A DNA stretch of 64,000 bases, from contig NZ_BJNZ01000001.1 in NCBI RefSeq assembly GCF_006539945.1, positions 124,001 through 188,000 of the forward strand. Direction: 5' to 3'. A program made the position numbers and the translations under genes. The stretch's first letter is position 1. Every line of letters starts with the position of its first letter. This stretch comes from Cellulosimicrobium cellulans. Its GTDB lineage: Bacteria; Actinomycetota; Actinomycetes; Actinomycetales; Cellulomonadaceae. The notes beneath the pieces are model-generated. The model did not search any database. It saw only the letters and a program-made list of their open reading frames with translations, and had not been told where the DNA came from. Shown piece by piece: positions 1-7,284 of this stretch.

Positions 1-341
1 CGGCGTCGCTCGCCGCCGCGAGCCGCACGGACGCGGACGTCGCGCAGCTGCGCGACCTGCGCGACCGCCGGGAGGCGGCGTGGTCCCACGACCCCGACGC
101 GCGCGCGAGGGCGGACCTCGACCTGCACCGCGCGATCGTGGAGGCGACGCACAATCCCCTGTACGTGACGCTGTACTCGAGCATGCTCGACGTCTTCGCC
201 GTCCACATGCGCGACGACGAGAGCGGGGACGAGGACGCGGCGCACCGCAGGCACCACGAGCTCGTGGAGGCGATCGCCGAGGGGGACGCCGACCGTGCTG
301 CGGTGTCGGTGGCCGCCATCATGGACCCGTTCCTGCGCTGA
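1..341 (+). CDS. GntR-family regulator, C-terminal FCD domain (5' truncated by window)
   Basis: Only the last ~112 codons are present; the frame is open from base 3 and ends with TGA at 339-341. The visible part is the helical ligand-binding FCD domain of FadR-type GntR transcription factors: the stretch DLDLHRAIVEATHNPLY matches the conserved FHRAI-EASGNPLL segment, followed by an HHELVEAIAEGDADRA helix typical of the metal/effector-binding C-terminus. The N-terminal winged helix lies outside the window. FadR-type regulators respond to small carboxylic acids or sugars acids; the effector here cannot be read from the fragment. The neighbour on the right is convergent, so nothing shown here reveals its targets. 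Confidence 0.8.
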   Translation, partial: ASLAAASRTDADVAQLRDLRDRREAAWSHDPDARARADLDLHRAIVEATHNPLYVTLYSSMLDVFAVHMRDDESGDEDAAHRRHHELVEAIAEGDADRAAVSVAAIMDPFLR

Positions 342-368
342 GGCGCGGCGCGGCAGCCGAGCCCGCGG

Positions 369-806
369 TCAGTCCAGGCAGAACTCGTTGCCCTCGACGT
401 CCTGCATGACGATGCACGACTCGTTCTCCTCGTCCGCGACCATCACGCGCACGCACGTCGCGCCGAGGGCGACGAGCCGGTCGCGCTCGGCCTCGAGCGT
501 GGCGAGGCGCTCGGCGCCGACGAGCCCGGTGCCGACGCGCACGTCGAGGTGCACCCGGTTCTTCACGACCTTGCCCTCGGGGACGCGCTGGAAGTACAGG
601 CGCGGCCCGACCCCGCCGGGGTCGCTGCACGCGAACCAGGTGTCGCGCTGCTCGGGCGGGAGCGCGGCGTTCGCGTCGTCCCACGTCGCGAAGCCGTCCG
701 GGGGCGACGGCGGGACGTAGCCCAGCACCTCGCACCAGAAGCGGGCGACGCGCTCCGGCTGCGCGCAGTCGAACGTGACCTGGACCTGCCTGACCGTCGT
801 CGTCAT
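369..806 (-). CDS. VOC (glyoxalase-like) family protein
   Basis: A 145-residue protein with the vicinal-oxygen-chelate fold seen in glyoxalase-like proteins: an N-terminal VQVTFDCAQPERVARFWCEVLGY segment (first beta strand and helix) and a second half starting near KNRVHLDVRVG, ending in DVEGNEFCLD, the usual end of the last strand carrying a metal-ligand Glu. Members bind or modify small molecules (dioxygenases, isomerases, antibiotic-binding proteins); no substrate can be inferred. The ATG at 806 is preceded by no Shine-Dalgarno sequence but by TAGGGT six bases upstream, so the mRNA is probably leaderless. That box overlaps the stop codon of the upstream MFS gene. Confidence 0.85.
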   Translation of the reverse strand: MTTTVRQVQVTFDCAQPERVARFWCEVLGYVPPSPPDGFATWDDANAALPPEQRDTWFACSDPGGVGPRLYFQRVPEGKVVKNRVHLDVRVGTGLVGAERLATLEAERDRLVALGATCVRVMVADEENESCIVMQDVEGNEFCLD

Positions 807-812
807 CCCGTC

Positions 813-818
813 ACCCTA
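813..818 (-). promoter_or_regulatory. Leaderless -10 box of VOC gene
   Basis: TAGGGT on the minus strand, six bases before the ATG at 806, with no Shine-Dalgarno sequence between. Same geometry as many other genes in this window. Confidence 0.55.
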
Positions 819-2085
819 GGCGCGCAGGTGCTCCTGGTCGGAGGGCATCTCCGACCCCGGCGCGCCTGTCACCGGCGCGTCCGTCACTGCCGCTTCCGGC
901 GCCGGCGCGGTCGGCGTCGCGGGGAACGTGCGTCGCGCCACGAGCGCCACGACGAGCGCGACGGCGACGATCCCCGCCCCGACGAACGGGACGACGTCGA
1001 GCCCGGAGCGGGCGAGGACGAGTGCGCCGAGCGCGGCGCCCCCGCCGATGCCGACGTTCGACGTCGCGTTGACGAGCGCGCCCGTGAGGTCCGGCGACGC
1101 GCCGTGCGCGCGGATCGCGGCCGCCTGGAACACCGGCGCGACGGCGCCGAACCCCGCGCTCCACACCCCGATCGCGACGAGCACCCCGACGGTCCCGGGG
1201 AACGCGAGCCCGACCGCGAGCATGCCCGCCACGACGGCGACGAGCGTCACGACCGTCGTCCGCCGCGGCCGGTGGTCGAGGCGCGCGGCGGCGAACGCCG
1301 TCCCGACGAGGCCGAGCGCCCCGAGCACGAGGAGCGCCGGGCCGAGCGCCGACTCCCGGAGGCCCGCGCCCAGGAGCAGGAGCGACACGAAGGTGTAGAC
1401 CGTGTACTGGCCCAGGTACGTGAGGGCATTCGTGGTCGTGGCCACCGCGAGCGCGGAGCGTCGGCTCGCGCTCGACGCGTCCGACGGCGGAGCCCCGCCC
1501 CCCCGGCACGGGAGGCAGCAGGAACGCGATGAGCACGGTGGCCAGCGCGCACGCGCCCGCGAGCACGCCGAACGCGGGACGCCAGCCGATCGCGGTGCCG
1601 AGCGTCGTCGTCAGCGGCACGCCGAGCACGAACCCGACGGCCGCGCCCGCGGTGACGAGCGACAGCGCGCGCCCCGTGAGGTGCGGCAGCACGAGCCGTG
1701 ACGCATACCCGATGCTCACCGAGAAGAACACCGCGTGCGACGCGCCTCCCAGCGCCCGCGCCGCCGCGACGACGGCGAACGTCGGAGCGACGGCGACGAG
1801 CACATTGCTCACGGTGTAGAGCCCGAGCGTCGTCAGGAGCAGGCCCTTGCGCGGGAGCCGGGCCGTCCCGAGCGTGAGGGGCACGGCGAGCGCCGCGACC
1901 ATGACCGCGTACGCCGTGACGAGCAGCCCGGCGACGGACTCCGTGACGTCCAGGTCCACGCTGAGGAGCGGCAGGAGGCCGACGGGCACCAGCTCGGTCG
2001 TGATGGCGACGAACGTCGCGAGGCCCAGGGCGACGATGCCGCCCATGGCCTCGCGGACGGTGCCCGGCCGGAAGGGTACGGTCAT
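816..2085 (-). pseudogene. MFS drug/sugar-efflux transporter (AraJ-like), frameshifted in a G7 tract
   Basis: Two adjacent minus-strand frames together encode one 12-helix major facilitator protein. The first part starts at ATG 2085 and runs through about 6 hydrophobic segments (TELVPVGLLPLLSVDLDV is the typical DHA1 first-helix motif) up to LLPPVPGG. The second part continues in another frame from about GAPPSD through NALTYLGQYTVYTF to the stop at 816. The frames join perfectly if one G is removed from a run of seven G (minus strand) at 1498-1504. Either the gene is broken, or it is phase-variable, or this is a sequencing error in a homopolymer. It overlaps the upstream 58-aa gene by ATGA and is probably translated from the same mRNA. 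The substrate is unknown. Confidence 0.8.
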
Positions 2086-2258
2086 GCGTCCGTCTCGACC
2101 TGGAGCGTCGTGCGAGGGTTCTCCAGGCCCTCGACCATGACGATGGTGCACGCCGTGACCCGGCCCTTCCACCGGACCGCGGCCTCGAGCTCGGTGACCG
2201 CCACCGTGTGCCCGACGGGCAGGGGTGCGGGGTGGTCGAGGGTGACGGTGCGCAGCAT
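2082..2258 (-). CDS. Small conserved-looking protein, 58 aa, coupled to MFS gene
   Basis: A short frame with ATG at 2258 and TGA at 2082-2084 that overlaps the MFS start codon by four bases (ATGA), so the two genes are probably translationally coupled. It has a clear leaderless start: TAGGGT ends six bases before the ATG. The product is soluble, without Cys or membrane segments, and predicted to be mostly beta (HTVAVTELEAAVRWKGRV). I do not recognise the family. Because the MFS gene follows in the same transcript, it may be a small partner or simply the first gene of the operon; the function is unknown. Confidence 0.6.
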   Translation of the reverse strand: MLRTVTLDHPAPLPVGHTVAVTELEAAVRWKGRVTACTIVMVEGLENPRTTLQVETDA

Positions 2259-2264
2259 GCGTCC

Positions 2265-2270
2265 ACCCTA
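2265..2270 (-). promoter_or_regulatory. Leaderless -10 box of 58-aa gene/MFS operon
   Basis: TAGGGT on the minus strand, six bases before the ATG at 2258; identical to the box of the VOC gene at 813-818. Confidence 0.55.
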
Positions 2271-2331
2271 GGAGCCCGACCTGCCGGACGTCCCCGGAGA
2301 GGCTGCCGCGCGGCCGTGACATCCTGACGCC

Positions 2332-2979
2332 GTGCGCGTCGAACCGGTGACCGAGGACGTCCTCGTGGACCGGGTCGTGGACCTCGTCCTCGGGTTCCGG
2401 CGCCGCGACCGGGCAGCGGGGCCCGACGGCGCGGTGCGGCTCCTCGTCGACGGCCACCCGTCCACACGGCCCGAGGCGCTCGCGGACCTGCTGGTCGCGC
2501 CCCTGCGGGCTGCCGGCCGACCGGTCGCGCGGGTGCGCGTGCAGGACTTCTGGCGCCCCGCGTCGCTGCGGCTCGAGCACGGCCGCGAAAACCCGGACGC
2601 GCTGCTCGACGCGTGGATCGACGTGGCGGGCCTCAACCGCGAGGTGCTCGACGCCGTCGGCCCGGGCGGGTCCGGGCGCTACGTGCCGAGCCTGCGCGAT
2701 CCCGCGACCAGCCGGTCGACGCGCGCGGCGTACGTCGCCGCGGAGCCGGGGCTCGTCGTCGTGCTCGACGGCGCGCTGGCCCTCGGTCGCGGGCTCGCCG
2801 TCGACCTCGCCGTGCACCTGGCGCTGCGCGCGCCGACGCTCGCGCGCCGCACCTCGGCAGAGGACGCCTGGACGCTCGCCGCGTACGCGCGCTACGAGCG
2901 GGAGGTGCGCCCCGACGAGGTGGCCGACGTCGTCGCGCGGGTCGACGACGCGCGGCACCCCGCGCTCGTCGTGCGCTGA
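2332..2979 (+). CDS. Uridine-kinase-like protein lacking a P-loop
   Basis: A 215-residue protein that follows the layout of the actinobacterial uridine kinase/AAA-like NTPase family: a first strand RLLVDG, a middle block with RPASLRLEHGREN, AGLNREVL, GGSGRYVPSLRDPAT, then a VVVLDGALALGR strand corresponding to the Walker B region and a C-terminal YARYEREVRP helix. The first strand is followed by HPSTRPEALADLL instead of GxxGxGKT/S, so the nucleotide-binding P-loop is missing; catalytic kinase activity is doubtful. The GTG start is chosen because CATCCT lies six bases upstream (leaderless). It is divergent from the 58-aa/MFS unit. Confidence 0.65.
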   Translation: MRVEPVTEDVLVDRVVDLVLGFRRRDRAAGPDGAVRLLVDGHPSTRPEALADLLVAPLRAAGRPVARVRVQDFWRPASLRLEHGRENPDALLDAWIDVAGLNREVLDAVGPGGSGRYVPSLRDPATSRSTRAAYVAAEPGLVVVLDGALALGRGLAVDLAVHLALRAPTLARRTSAEDAWTLAAYARYEREVRPDEVADVVARVDDARHPALVVR

Positions 2980-3030
2980 CACCCCGCGTGAGGACCGCGC
3001 GCTCACGACCGTCCGCAGGGTGGCGCGCGC

Positions 3031-3513
3031 TCAGCGCGGCAGGTGCGCCTCGACGAGGTCGATGATCGCCGGGTCGTCGGGCAGGGTGCGGGGGCGGAAG
3101 CGGTGCACCTCGCCGCCGGGCACGACGACGAACTTCTCGAAGTTCCAGGTGACCCGGCCGGCCTTGCCCTCGGCGTCCTCGGCCTTCTTCAGCTCCTGGT
3201 AGAGCGGGTGGGCGTGGCGCCCGTTGACGCGGACGCGGTCGACCACGGGGAACGTCACGCCGTACGTCAGTGAGCAGAACTCCTGGATCGCCTCGTTGGT
3301 GCCGAGCTCCTGGAGGAACTGGTTGCTCGGGAACCCGATGACGGTGAACCCACGGTCGCGGTACTTCTCCTGCATCGCCTCGAGCGTCGCGTACTGCGGC
3401 GCGAGGCCGCACCGCGACGCGACGTTCACGACGAGCACGACGTCGTCCGCGTGCTCGCGCAGGGTGTGCGTCGTCCCGTCCATGGCGTCGAACGGGATGT
3501 CGTACAGGCTCAT
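3031..3513 (-). CDS. Glutathione peroxidase family thiol peroxidase
   Basis: A 160-residue thiol peroxidase that reduces hydrogen peroxide or organic and lipid hydroperoxides. The catalytic triad/tetrad is intact: Cys35 in NVASRCGLAPQY (the selenocysteine position of animal enzymes, here an ordinary TGC codon), Gln65 in GFPSNQF, and Trp123-Asn124 in WNFEKF. Bacterial members like BtuE usually work with thioredoxin rather than glutathione, which fits an actinobacterium. No signal peptide is present, so the enzyme is cytoplasmic. It is convergent with the uridine-kinase-like gene and appears monocistronic. Confidence 0.93.
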   Translation of the reverse strand: MSLYDIPFDAMDGTTHTLREHADDVVLVVNVASRCGLAPQYATLEAMQEKYRDRGFTVIGFPSNQFLQELGTNEAIQEFCSLTYGVTFPVVDRVRVNGRHAHPLYQELKKAEDAEGKAGRVTWNFEKFVVVPGGEVHRFRPRTLPDDPAIIDLVEAHLPR

Positions 3514-3573
3514 GCGGGACTCTCCTGACGGTCGGGCGGGGGTGCTTCGCCTCCCATCCTGCACCCGACGGCG

Positions 3574-3595
3574 CCCGAGATGTGAAGATCTCGGG
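3574..3595. repeat. Small palindrome (8-bp arms), REP-like or terminator
   Basis: Perfect inverted repeat CCCGAGAT / ATCTCGGG with a 6-base loop in the divergent gap between the peroxidase and the next gene. A related GAGAT-type palindrome sits at 4256-4282. Because the gap is between divergent genes it is unlikely to be a terminator of either; an operator or REP fragment is possible. Confidence 0.4.
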
Positions 3596-3648
3596 TCGAG
3601 GTCGCGCCCGCGGTCGCCGCGCACCACCCGGCCCGTCAGACTCGCGGC

Positions 3649-4215
3649 ATGGCCACTCCCGACCTGGACGACTCCCGCACGGACGGCACGTCGCGCCTCG
3701 GGAGCGCGGTCGTCGGCGTGGTCGTGGGGCTCGTGATCTTCGCGTGCGTGGGCGTCGTGGGGTACTTCCTGTTCGTGGGGGTCGCCATGGAGCGGTGGGC
3801 CCAGTCGTACGACTCGTCCGAGCCCGAGGTCACCGTGACGGCCGAGGACACGACCGCCGTCGAGCAGGAGACCGGGCTCGACGCGTCCAACGAGGCGTAC
3901 CGGCAGCGGATGGGCACGCCCGAGGACCACGCCGAGGCGGCGCTCTCCGTGCCCGCGGTCGAGGCCGCCCTGGAGCCGCTCGCCGACGGGTCCGCCGTCA
4001 CGGGTGACGAGGTCCGGGACACGCTCGTCGCGGCAGGGTTCGAGAACGTGCAGGTCGTGGACAGGAACGCCTCCGGCGACGTCGTACCGGCCGTCGGTGT
4101 GGGGGTCGCGGTCCCCGGCGGCTGCGTGTACGGGGCGGTCGCGCCCGACGCCGTGACGCTCGACGCCGGGGGACCGATCGCCGACGGCGGGTGCCTGGAG
4201 ATGCCGTCGCACTGA
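3649..4215 (+). CDS. Single-pass membrane protein with extracytoplasmic domain, unknown function
   Basis: A 188-residue protein: short cytoplasmic N-terminus, one hydrophobic segment at about residues 18-46 (VVGVVVGLVIFACVGVVGYF), then an acidic, Thr/Glu-rich linker and a globular C-terminal domain ending in PGGCVYGAV...GGCLEM. The two Cys in the C-terminal domain could form a disulfide outside the cell. It resembles the small lipoprotein-like DUF6993-type proteins of Micrococcales, but this is only an impression. CAGACT six bases before the ATG suggests a leaderless start. No neighbour gives a functional clue. Confidence 0.65.
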   Translation: MATPDLDDSRTDGTSRLGSAVVGVVVGLVIFACVGVVGYFLFVGVAMERWAQSYDSSEPEVTVTAEDTTAVEQETGLDASNEAYRQRMGTPEDHAEAALSVPAVEAALEPLADGSAVTGDEVRDTLVAAGFENVQVVDRNASGDVVPAVGVGVAVPGGCVYGAVAPDAVTLDAGGPIADGGCLEMPSH

Positions 4216-4255
4216 CCTCCTCGCCGGTGCCGCCGTGAGACCGGCCGGCGCGTCC

Positions 4256-4282
4256 GAGATCGACTCTCGGTGGGTCGATCTC
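4256..4282. repeat. Palindrome with 9-bp perfect arms, REP-like
   Basis: Inverted repeat GAGATCGAC / GTCGATCTC with a 9-base loop, between the membrane protein and the SDR gene (same strand). It could be a transcription terminator of the first gene or a repeat element; there is no T run. It shares the GAGAT core with the palindrome at 3574-3595. Confidence 0.4.
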
Positions 4283-4356
4283 GCGACCTGCGGGTCGACC
4301 TGGGTACGGTCAGCGGGGCGGGCGACGGCGCCCGCGCAGGTGACGGAAGGTGAGAC

Positions 4357-5151
4357 ATGCGGATCGAGGGCACGGTCGCCCTGGTGACGGGAGGGGCCTC
4401 GGGCCTCGGGCGCGCGACGGCGGAGGGCCTGGTCGCGGCGGGAGCCCGGGTGGTCCTCGCGGACCTCGCGTCGTCCGACGGCGTCGCGGTCGCCGACGCG
4501 CTCGGTGACGCCGCGCGGTTCGTCCCCACGGACGTGACGAGCGAGGACGACGTCGCGCGGGCGCTCGACGCGGCGGATGCCCTCGGCGGGGTGCGTGTCG
4601 TCGTGAGCTGCGCCGGGATCGTGCTCGCGCAGCGCGTGCTCGGGAAGTCCGGCGTGCACGCCCTGGACGTGTTCCGGCGCGTCGTGGACGTCAACCTCGT
4701 CGGGACGTTCAACGTCGTCCGCCTCGCGGCGGAGCGCATGCTCGCCCTCGACCCGGTGGGGCCGAGCGGGTCCGACGGGGAGGACTCTGCCGGGGAGGAG
4801 CGCGGCGTCGTCGTGCAGACCGCGTCGGTCGCGGCGTTCGACGGGCAGGTCGGCCAGGCCGCCTACGCGGCCTCCAAGGCGGGCGTCGCGGGCCTCACGC
4901 TGCCCCTCGCGCGCGACCTCGCGCAGCACCGGATCCGCGTCATGACGATCGCGCCGGGCATCTTCCGCACGCCGATGATGGCGTCGCTGCCCGAGGCGGC
5001 GCAGGAGTCCCTCGGCGCGCAGGTGCCGCACCCGAGCAGGCTCGGCCGCCCGGAGGAGTACGCGCACCTCGTGCGCGCGATCGTCGAGAACCCGATGCTC
5101 AACGGCGAGGTGATCCGCCTCGACGGCGCGATCCGCATGGCGCCGCGCTGA
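4357..5151 (+). CDS. SDR oxidoreductase, 3-hydroxyacyl-CoA dehydrogenase type 2-like
   Basis: A 264-residue classical short-chain dehydrogenase. The NAD(P) glycine motif TGGASGLG is at residues 11-18, SCAG (usually NNAG) at 84-87, the structural Asn at 113, catalytic Ser157, Tyr170 and Lys174 in YAASK. Asp36 at the end of the second strand favours NAD over NADP. The C-terminal part ([39 protein letters not shown]) strongly resembles HSD17B10/3-hydroxyacyl-CoA dehydrogenase type 2, which oxidises 3-hydroxy-2-methylbutyryl-CoA in isoleucine and fatty acid breakdown. Start ATG follows a GGAAGGTGAG ribosome site. No other beta-oxidation gene is adjacent. Confidence 0.88.
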   Translation: MRIEGTVALVTGGASGLGRATAEGLVAAGARVVLADLASSDGVAVADALGDAARFVPTDVTSEDDVARALDAADALGGVRVVVSCAGIVLAQRVLGKSGVHALDVFRRVVDVNLVGTFNVVRLAAERMLALDPVGPSGSDGEDSAGEERGVVVQTASVAAFDGQVGQAAYAASKAGVAGLTLPLARDLAQHRIRVMTIAPGIFRTPMMASLPEAAQESLGAQVPHPSRLGRPEEYAHLVRAIVENPMLNGEVIRLDGAIRMAPR

Positions 5152-5226
5152 GCGCACGGATCACGGGCGCGCCGCGGCGCGGACCGCAGGACCGCGGGCG
5201 ACCGCCCGGACGAGAGGAGGAGGACG

Positions 5227-5922
5227 ATGCCGCCGTACCCGACGGCGACCGACTTCCGCGCCGACCTGCTCGCGCGCGCGACCGCGGCCCAGCGCCGCGC
5301 CTACACGCGGTACTTCCCCGGGGACGACACGCTCGCCGGCGTGCGCATGGGCGACGTCTTCACGCTCGCGAAGGGCGCGCTCGACATGCCGGTGGACCAG
5401 ATCGAGCTGCTGCTCGAGGACCGCGTGCACGAGGTCCGCGCGGGGGGTTGCTCGATCATGGGGAAGTCCGCCACGGCTCGCCGCGTGACCGTCGAGCGGC
5501 ACGCGGAGCTCGTCGAGCTCTTCCTGCGCCGCCACGACCGGATCGACACGTGGGACCTCGTGGACCTCACCGCGTACCAGGTGCTCGGGTCGTGGCTCCT
5601 CGACCGGCCGCGCGACGTCCTCGACAGCCTCGCCCGGGCGCCGGACTGGCCGCGCCGGCGTACGGCCATCGTCGCCACGGCTGCCTTCCTGCGCCGCGGT
5701 CAGGTCGACGACACGTTCCGGCTCTCCGAGGTCCTCGTCGACGACCCCGAGCCCTACGTGCAGAAGGGCGTGGGCTGGATGCTGCGCCACGCGGGCGACG
5801 TCGAGCCCGAGCGGCTGCGCGCGTTCCTCGAGGTCCACGCCGCGACCATGCCGCGCGACGTGCTGCGGGCCGCGGTGGAGAAGCTGCCGCCCGCGGAGCG
5901 CAAGGAGTGGCTCGGGCGCTGA
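5227..5922 (+). CDS. AlkD-like DNA alkylation repair protein (HEAT-repeat glycosylase)
   Basis: A 231-residue, largely helical protein of the DNA alkylation repair family (PF08713). AlkD excises positively charged N3- and N7-alkylpurines without base flipping. The key residues of the Bacillus cereus enzyme are conserved at nearly the same numbers: Trp109 and Asp113 in DTWDLVD and Trp184 in KGVGWMLR. HEAT repeats span the whole length. The protein starts at ATG 5227 after a GAGAGGAGGAGG ribosome site. It follows the SDR gene by 75 bp and may be its own unit; no ada or alkB gene is visible nearby. Confidence 0.9.
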   Translation: MPPYPTATDFRADLLARATAAQRRAYTRYFPGDDTLAGVRMGDVFTLAKGALDMPVDQIELLLEDRVHEVRAGGCSIMGKSATARRVTVERHAELVELFLRRHDRIDTWDLVDLTAYQVLGSWLLDRPRDVLDSLARAPDWPRRRTAIVATAAFLRRGQVDDTFRLSEVLVDDPEPYVQKGVGWMLRHAGDVEPERLRAFLEVHAATMPRDVLRAAVEKLPPAERKEWLGR

Positions 5923-6045
5923 TCCCGGCCGGCACGGCCGGGTCGGGCCGCGGGTCTGGCGACGGCGTATCGTGGTCGCACGCGGAGGCGCCACGACGAG
6001 GTGGCGAGAATCTCCAGGGTTCCGTTTCTCCGTGAAAATTTGTGC

Positions 6046-6051
6046 CAGAAT
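6046..6051 (+). promoter_or_regulatory. Putative -10 (CAGAAT) of the sugar kinase operon, leaderless
   Basis: CAGAAT ends six bases before the GTG at 6058, in an unusually A/T-rich stretch (6024-6051, containing TGAAAATTTG). No Shine-Dalgarno sequence is present. The A/T patch may also hold the operator of the RpiR regulator encoded in the same operon. Confidence 0.4.
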
Positions 6052-6057
6052 GGCTGC

Positions 6058-7284
6058 GTGAGCAGCAGCACGCCCGGCTCCGCGTGGGTCGTCGGGCTCG
6101 ACGTCGGGGGCTCGGGGAGCCGCCTCGTCGCGCGGCGTCTCGACGACGTCCGACCGCCCGGCGCACCGTCGAGCGCGCGGGACGTCGCCCTCGCCGGCCG
6201 ACCGGTCGCGATCGGACCCGCCGGGAGCGACGCGGCGGACGTCGTCCGCGACCTCCTCGCGCGGCTCCGCACCGAGGTTCCCTCGCTGGCGCACGACGGC
6301 GTCGCCGCGGCTGCCGTCGGGGCGACGGGCCTCGCGTCGCTCGTCCGCGACCCCGCCGAGCTGCACGCCGCCCTCCGCGCCGGCCTCCTCGCCCCCACCC
6401 CGACCCCCGTCGAGCACGACATGAAGGTCGTTCTGGGCGGAAAGACGACCTTCACGTCGGGTTCGACGGCGGGCGCTGTCGTGCTCGGCGACGGCACGTC
6501 GGACGGGGGCGGGCCGCGGACGGCGGTCGCGGCCGACGCGCTCACCGCGCACCTGGGAGCGCTGGGCGGACGGCCCGGGGCCGTCGTCGCGGTCGGGACC
6601 GGGGCGATCGCGCTCGGCACGGACCTGCGCGACGTGTGGCACCGCGTCGACGGCTGGGGCCACCTGCTCGGGGACCTGGGCTCGGGGTCGTGGATCGGGG
6701 CGCAGGGGCTGCGGGCCGCGGTCGCCGCGCACGACGGTCGCGACAACGGCGGTTCGGCGGCGCTGCTGGCCGCCGCGACGGAGCGGTTCGGCCCCGTGCC
6801 GACCTGGCCCGAGCAGCTCTACACGCGTCCCGACCGGGCCCAGGTGCTCGCGTCGTTCACGCCCGATGTCGCGGCGGCGGCCCGCGACGGCGACGCCGTC
6901 GCCCGGCAGGTCCTGGCCGGTGCGGGCACGCACCTCGCGACGACGCTCGCCGCGGCGCTGGTCGACGGCGTCCCGCCCCTGGCCGCCGCGACCGGCGGCG
7001 TGCTGGGGATCGGCCCGCTGCTCACCGACGCCTTCCGCGCACGCCTCGCGGTCCTGCGCCCCGACGTCGAGCTCGTCGACGCGGCCGGCACCCCGCTCGA
7101 CGGCGCGCTGCACCTGGCCGCGCGCCTCGCGACAGACCCGGGCTCCGTCGTCGGGCACGAGCCGTGGCTCACGCTCGGCGGCCCAGCCACGGCCGTGCCT
7201 CACGACCCGACCGACGCCCGGCACCGGACCGGTCCGCAGAGCCCGACCCACCCGCAGCACCCGACCATCACCGAGGAGGACTGA
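6058..7284 (+). CDS. BadF/BcrAD-type amino-sugar kinase (GlcNAc/MurNAc kinase-like), carrying an in-frame REP element
   Basis: A 408-residue ASKHA-fold kinase. The phosphate-binding motif is WVVGLDVGGSGSR near residue 10; the second ATP motif is AVVAVGTGAIALG near 180, followed by DGWGHLLGDLGSGSWIG, the signature of N-acetylglucosamine/N-acetylmuramic acid kinases (MurK type), and a C-terminal adenosine motif (ATGGVLGIGPLL). It would phosphorylate an amino sugar released from cell wall or chitin at C6. Residues about 118-137 (VEHDMKVVLGGKTTFTSGST) are encoded by a 59-bp palindromic repeat also found at 59914-59968, so this loop, just before the conserved AADALTAHLGAL block, is an insertion. 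First gene of an operon with an RpiR regulator and a D-lactate-dehydrogenase-like enzyme; GTG start is leaderless. Confidence 0.8.
   Translation: MSSSTPGSAWVVGLDVGGSGSRLVARRLDDVRPPGAPSSARDVALAGRPVAIGPAGSDAADVVRDLLARLRTEVPSLAHDGVAAAAVGATGLASLVRDPAELHAALRAGLLAPTPTPVEHDMKVVLGGKTTFTSGSTAGAVVLGDGTSDGGGPRTAVAADALTAHLGALGGRPGAVVAVGTGAIALGTDLRDVWHRVDGWGHLLGDLGSGSWIGAQGLRAAVAAHDGRDNGGSAALLAAATERFGPVPTWPEQLYTRPDRAQVLASFTPDVAAAARDGDAVARQVLAGAGTHLATTLAAALVDGVPPLAAATGGVLGIGPLLTDAFRARLAVLRPDVELVDAAGTPLDGALHLAARLATDPGSVVGHEPWLTLGGPATAVPHDPTDARHRTGPQSPTHPQHPTITEED
6409..6467. repeat. REP-like palindrome, family A, inside the kinase gene
   Basis: Two 23-base arms (6409-6431 and 6445-6467) pair with three mismatches around a 13-base centre. 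The left arm matches the left arm of the palindrome at 59914-59968, with its two flanking bases, at 23 of 24 positions (shared core GAGCACGACATGA-GGTCGT). The copy is translated in frame. Confidence 0.8.

Noticed and set aside
2086-3006. Upstream extension of the first MFS frame on the minus strand
   Set aside because: The extension is Arg-rich and lies opposite the uridine-kinase-like gene; ATG 2085 overlaps the 58-aa gene stop and fits the first helix.
3408-3410. Possible selenocysteine in glutathione peroxidase
   Set aside because: The catalytic codon is TGC (Cys), not TGA; no SECIS-like element is needed.
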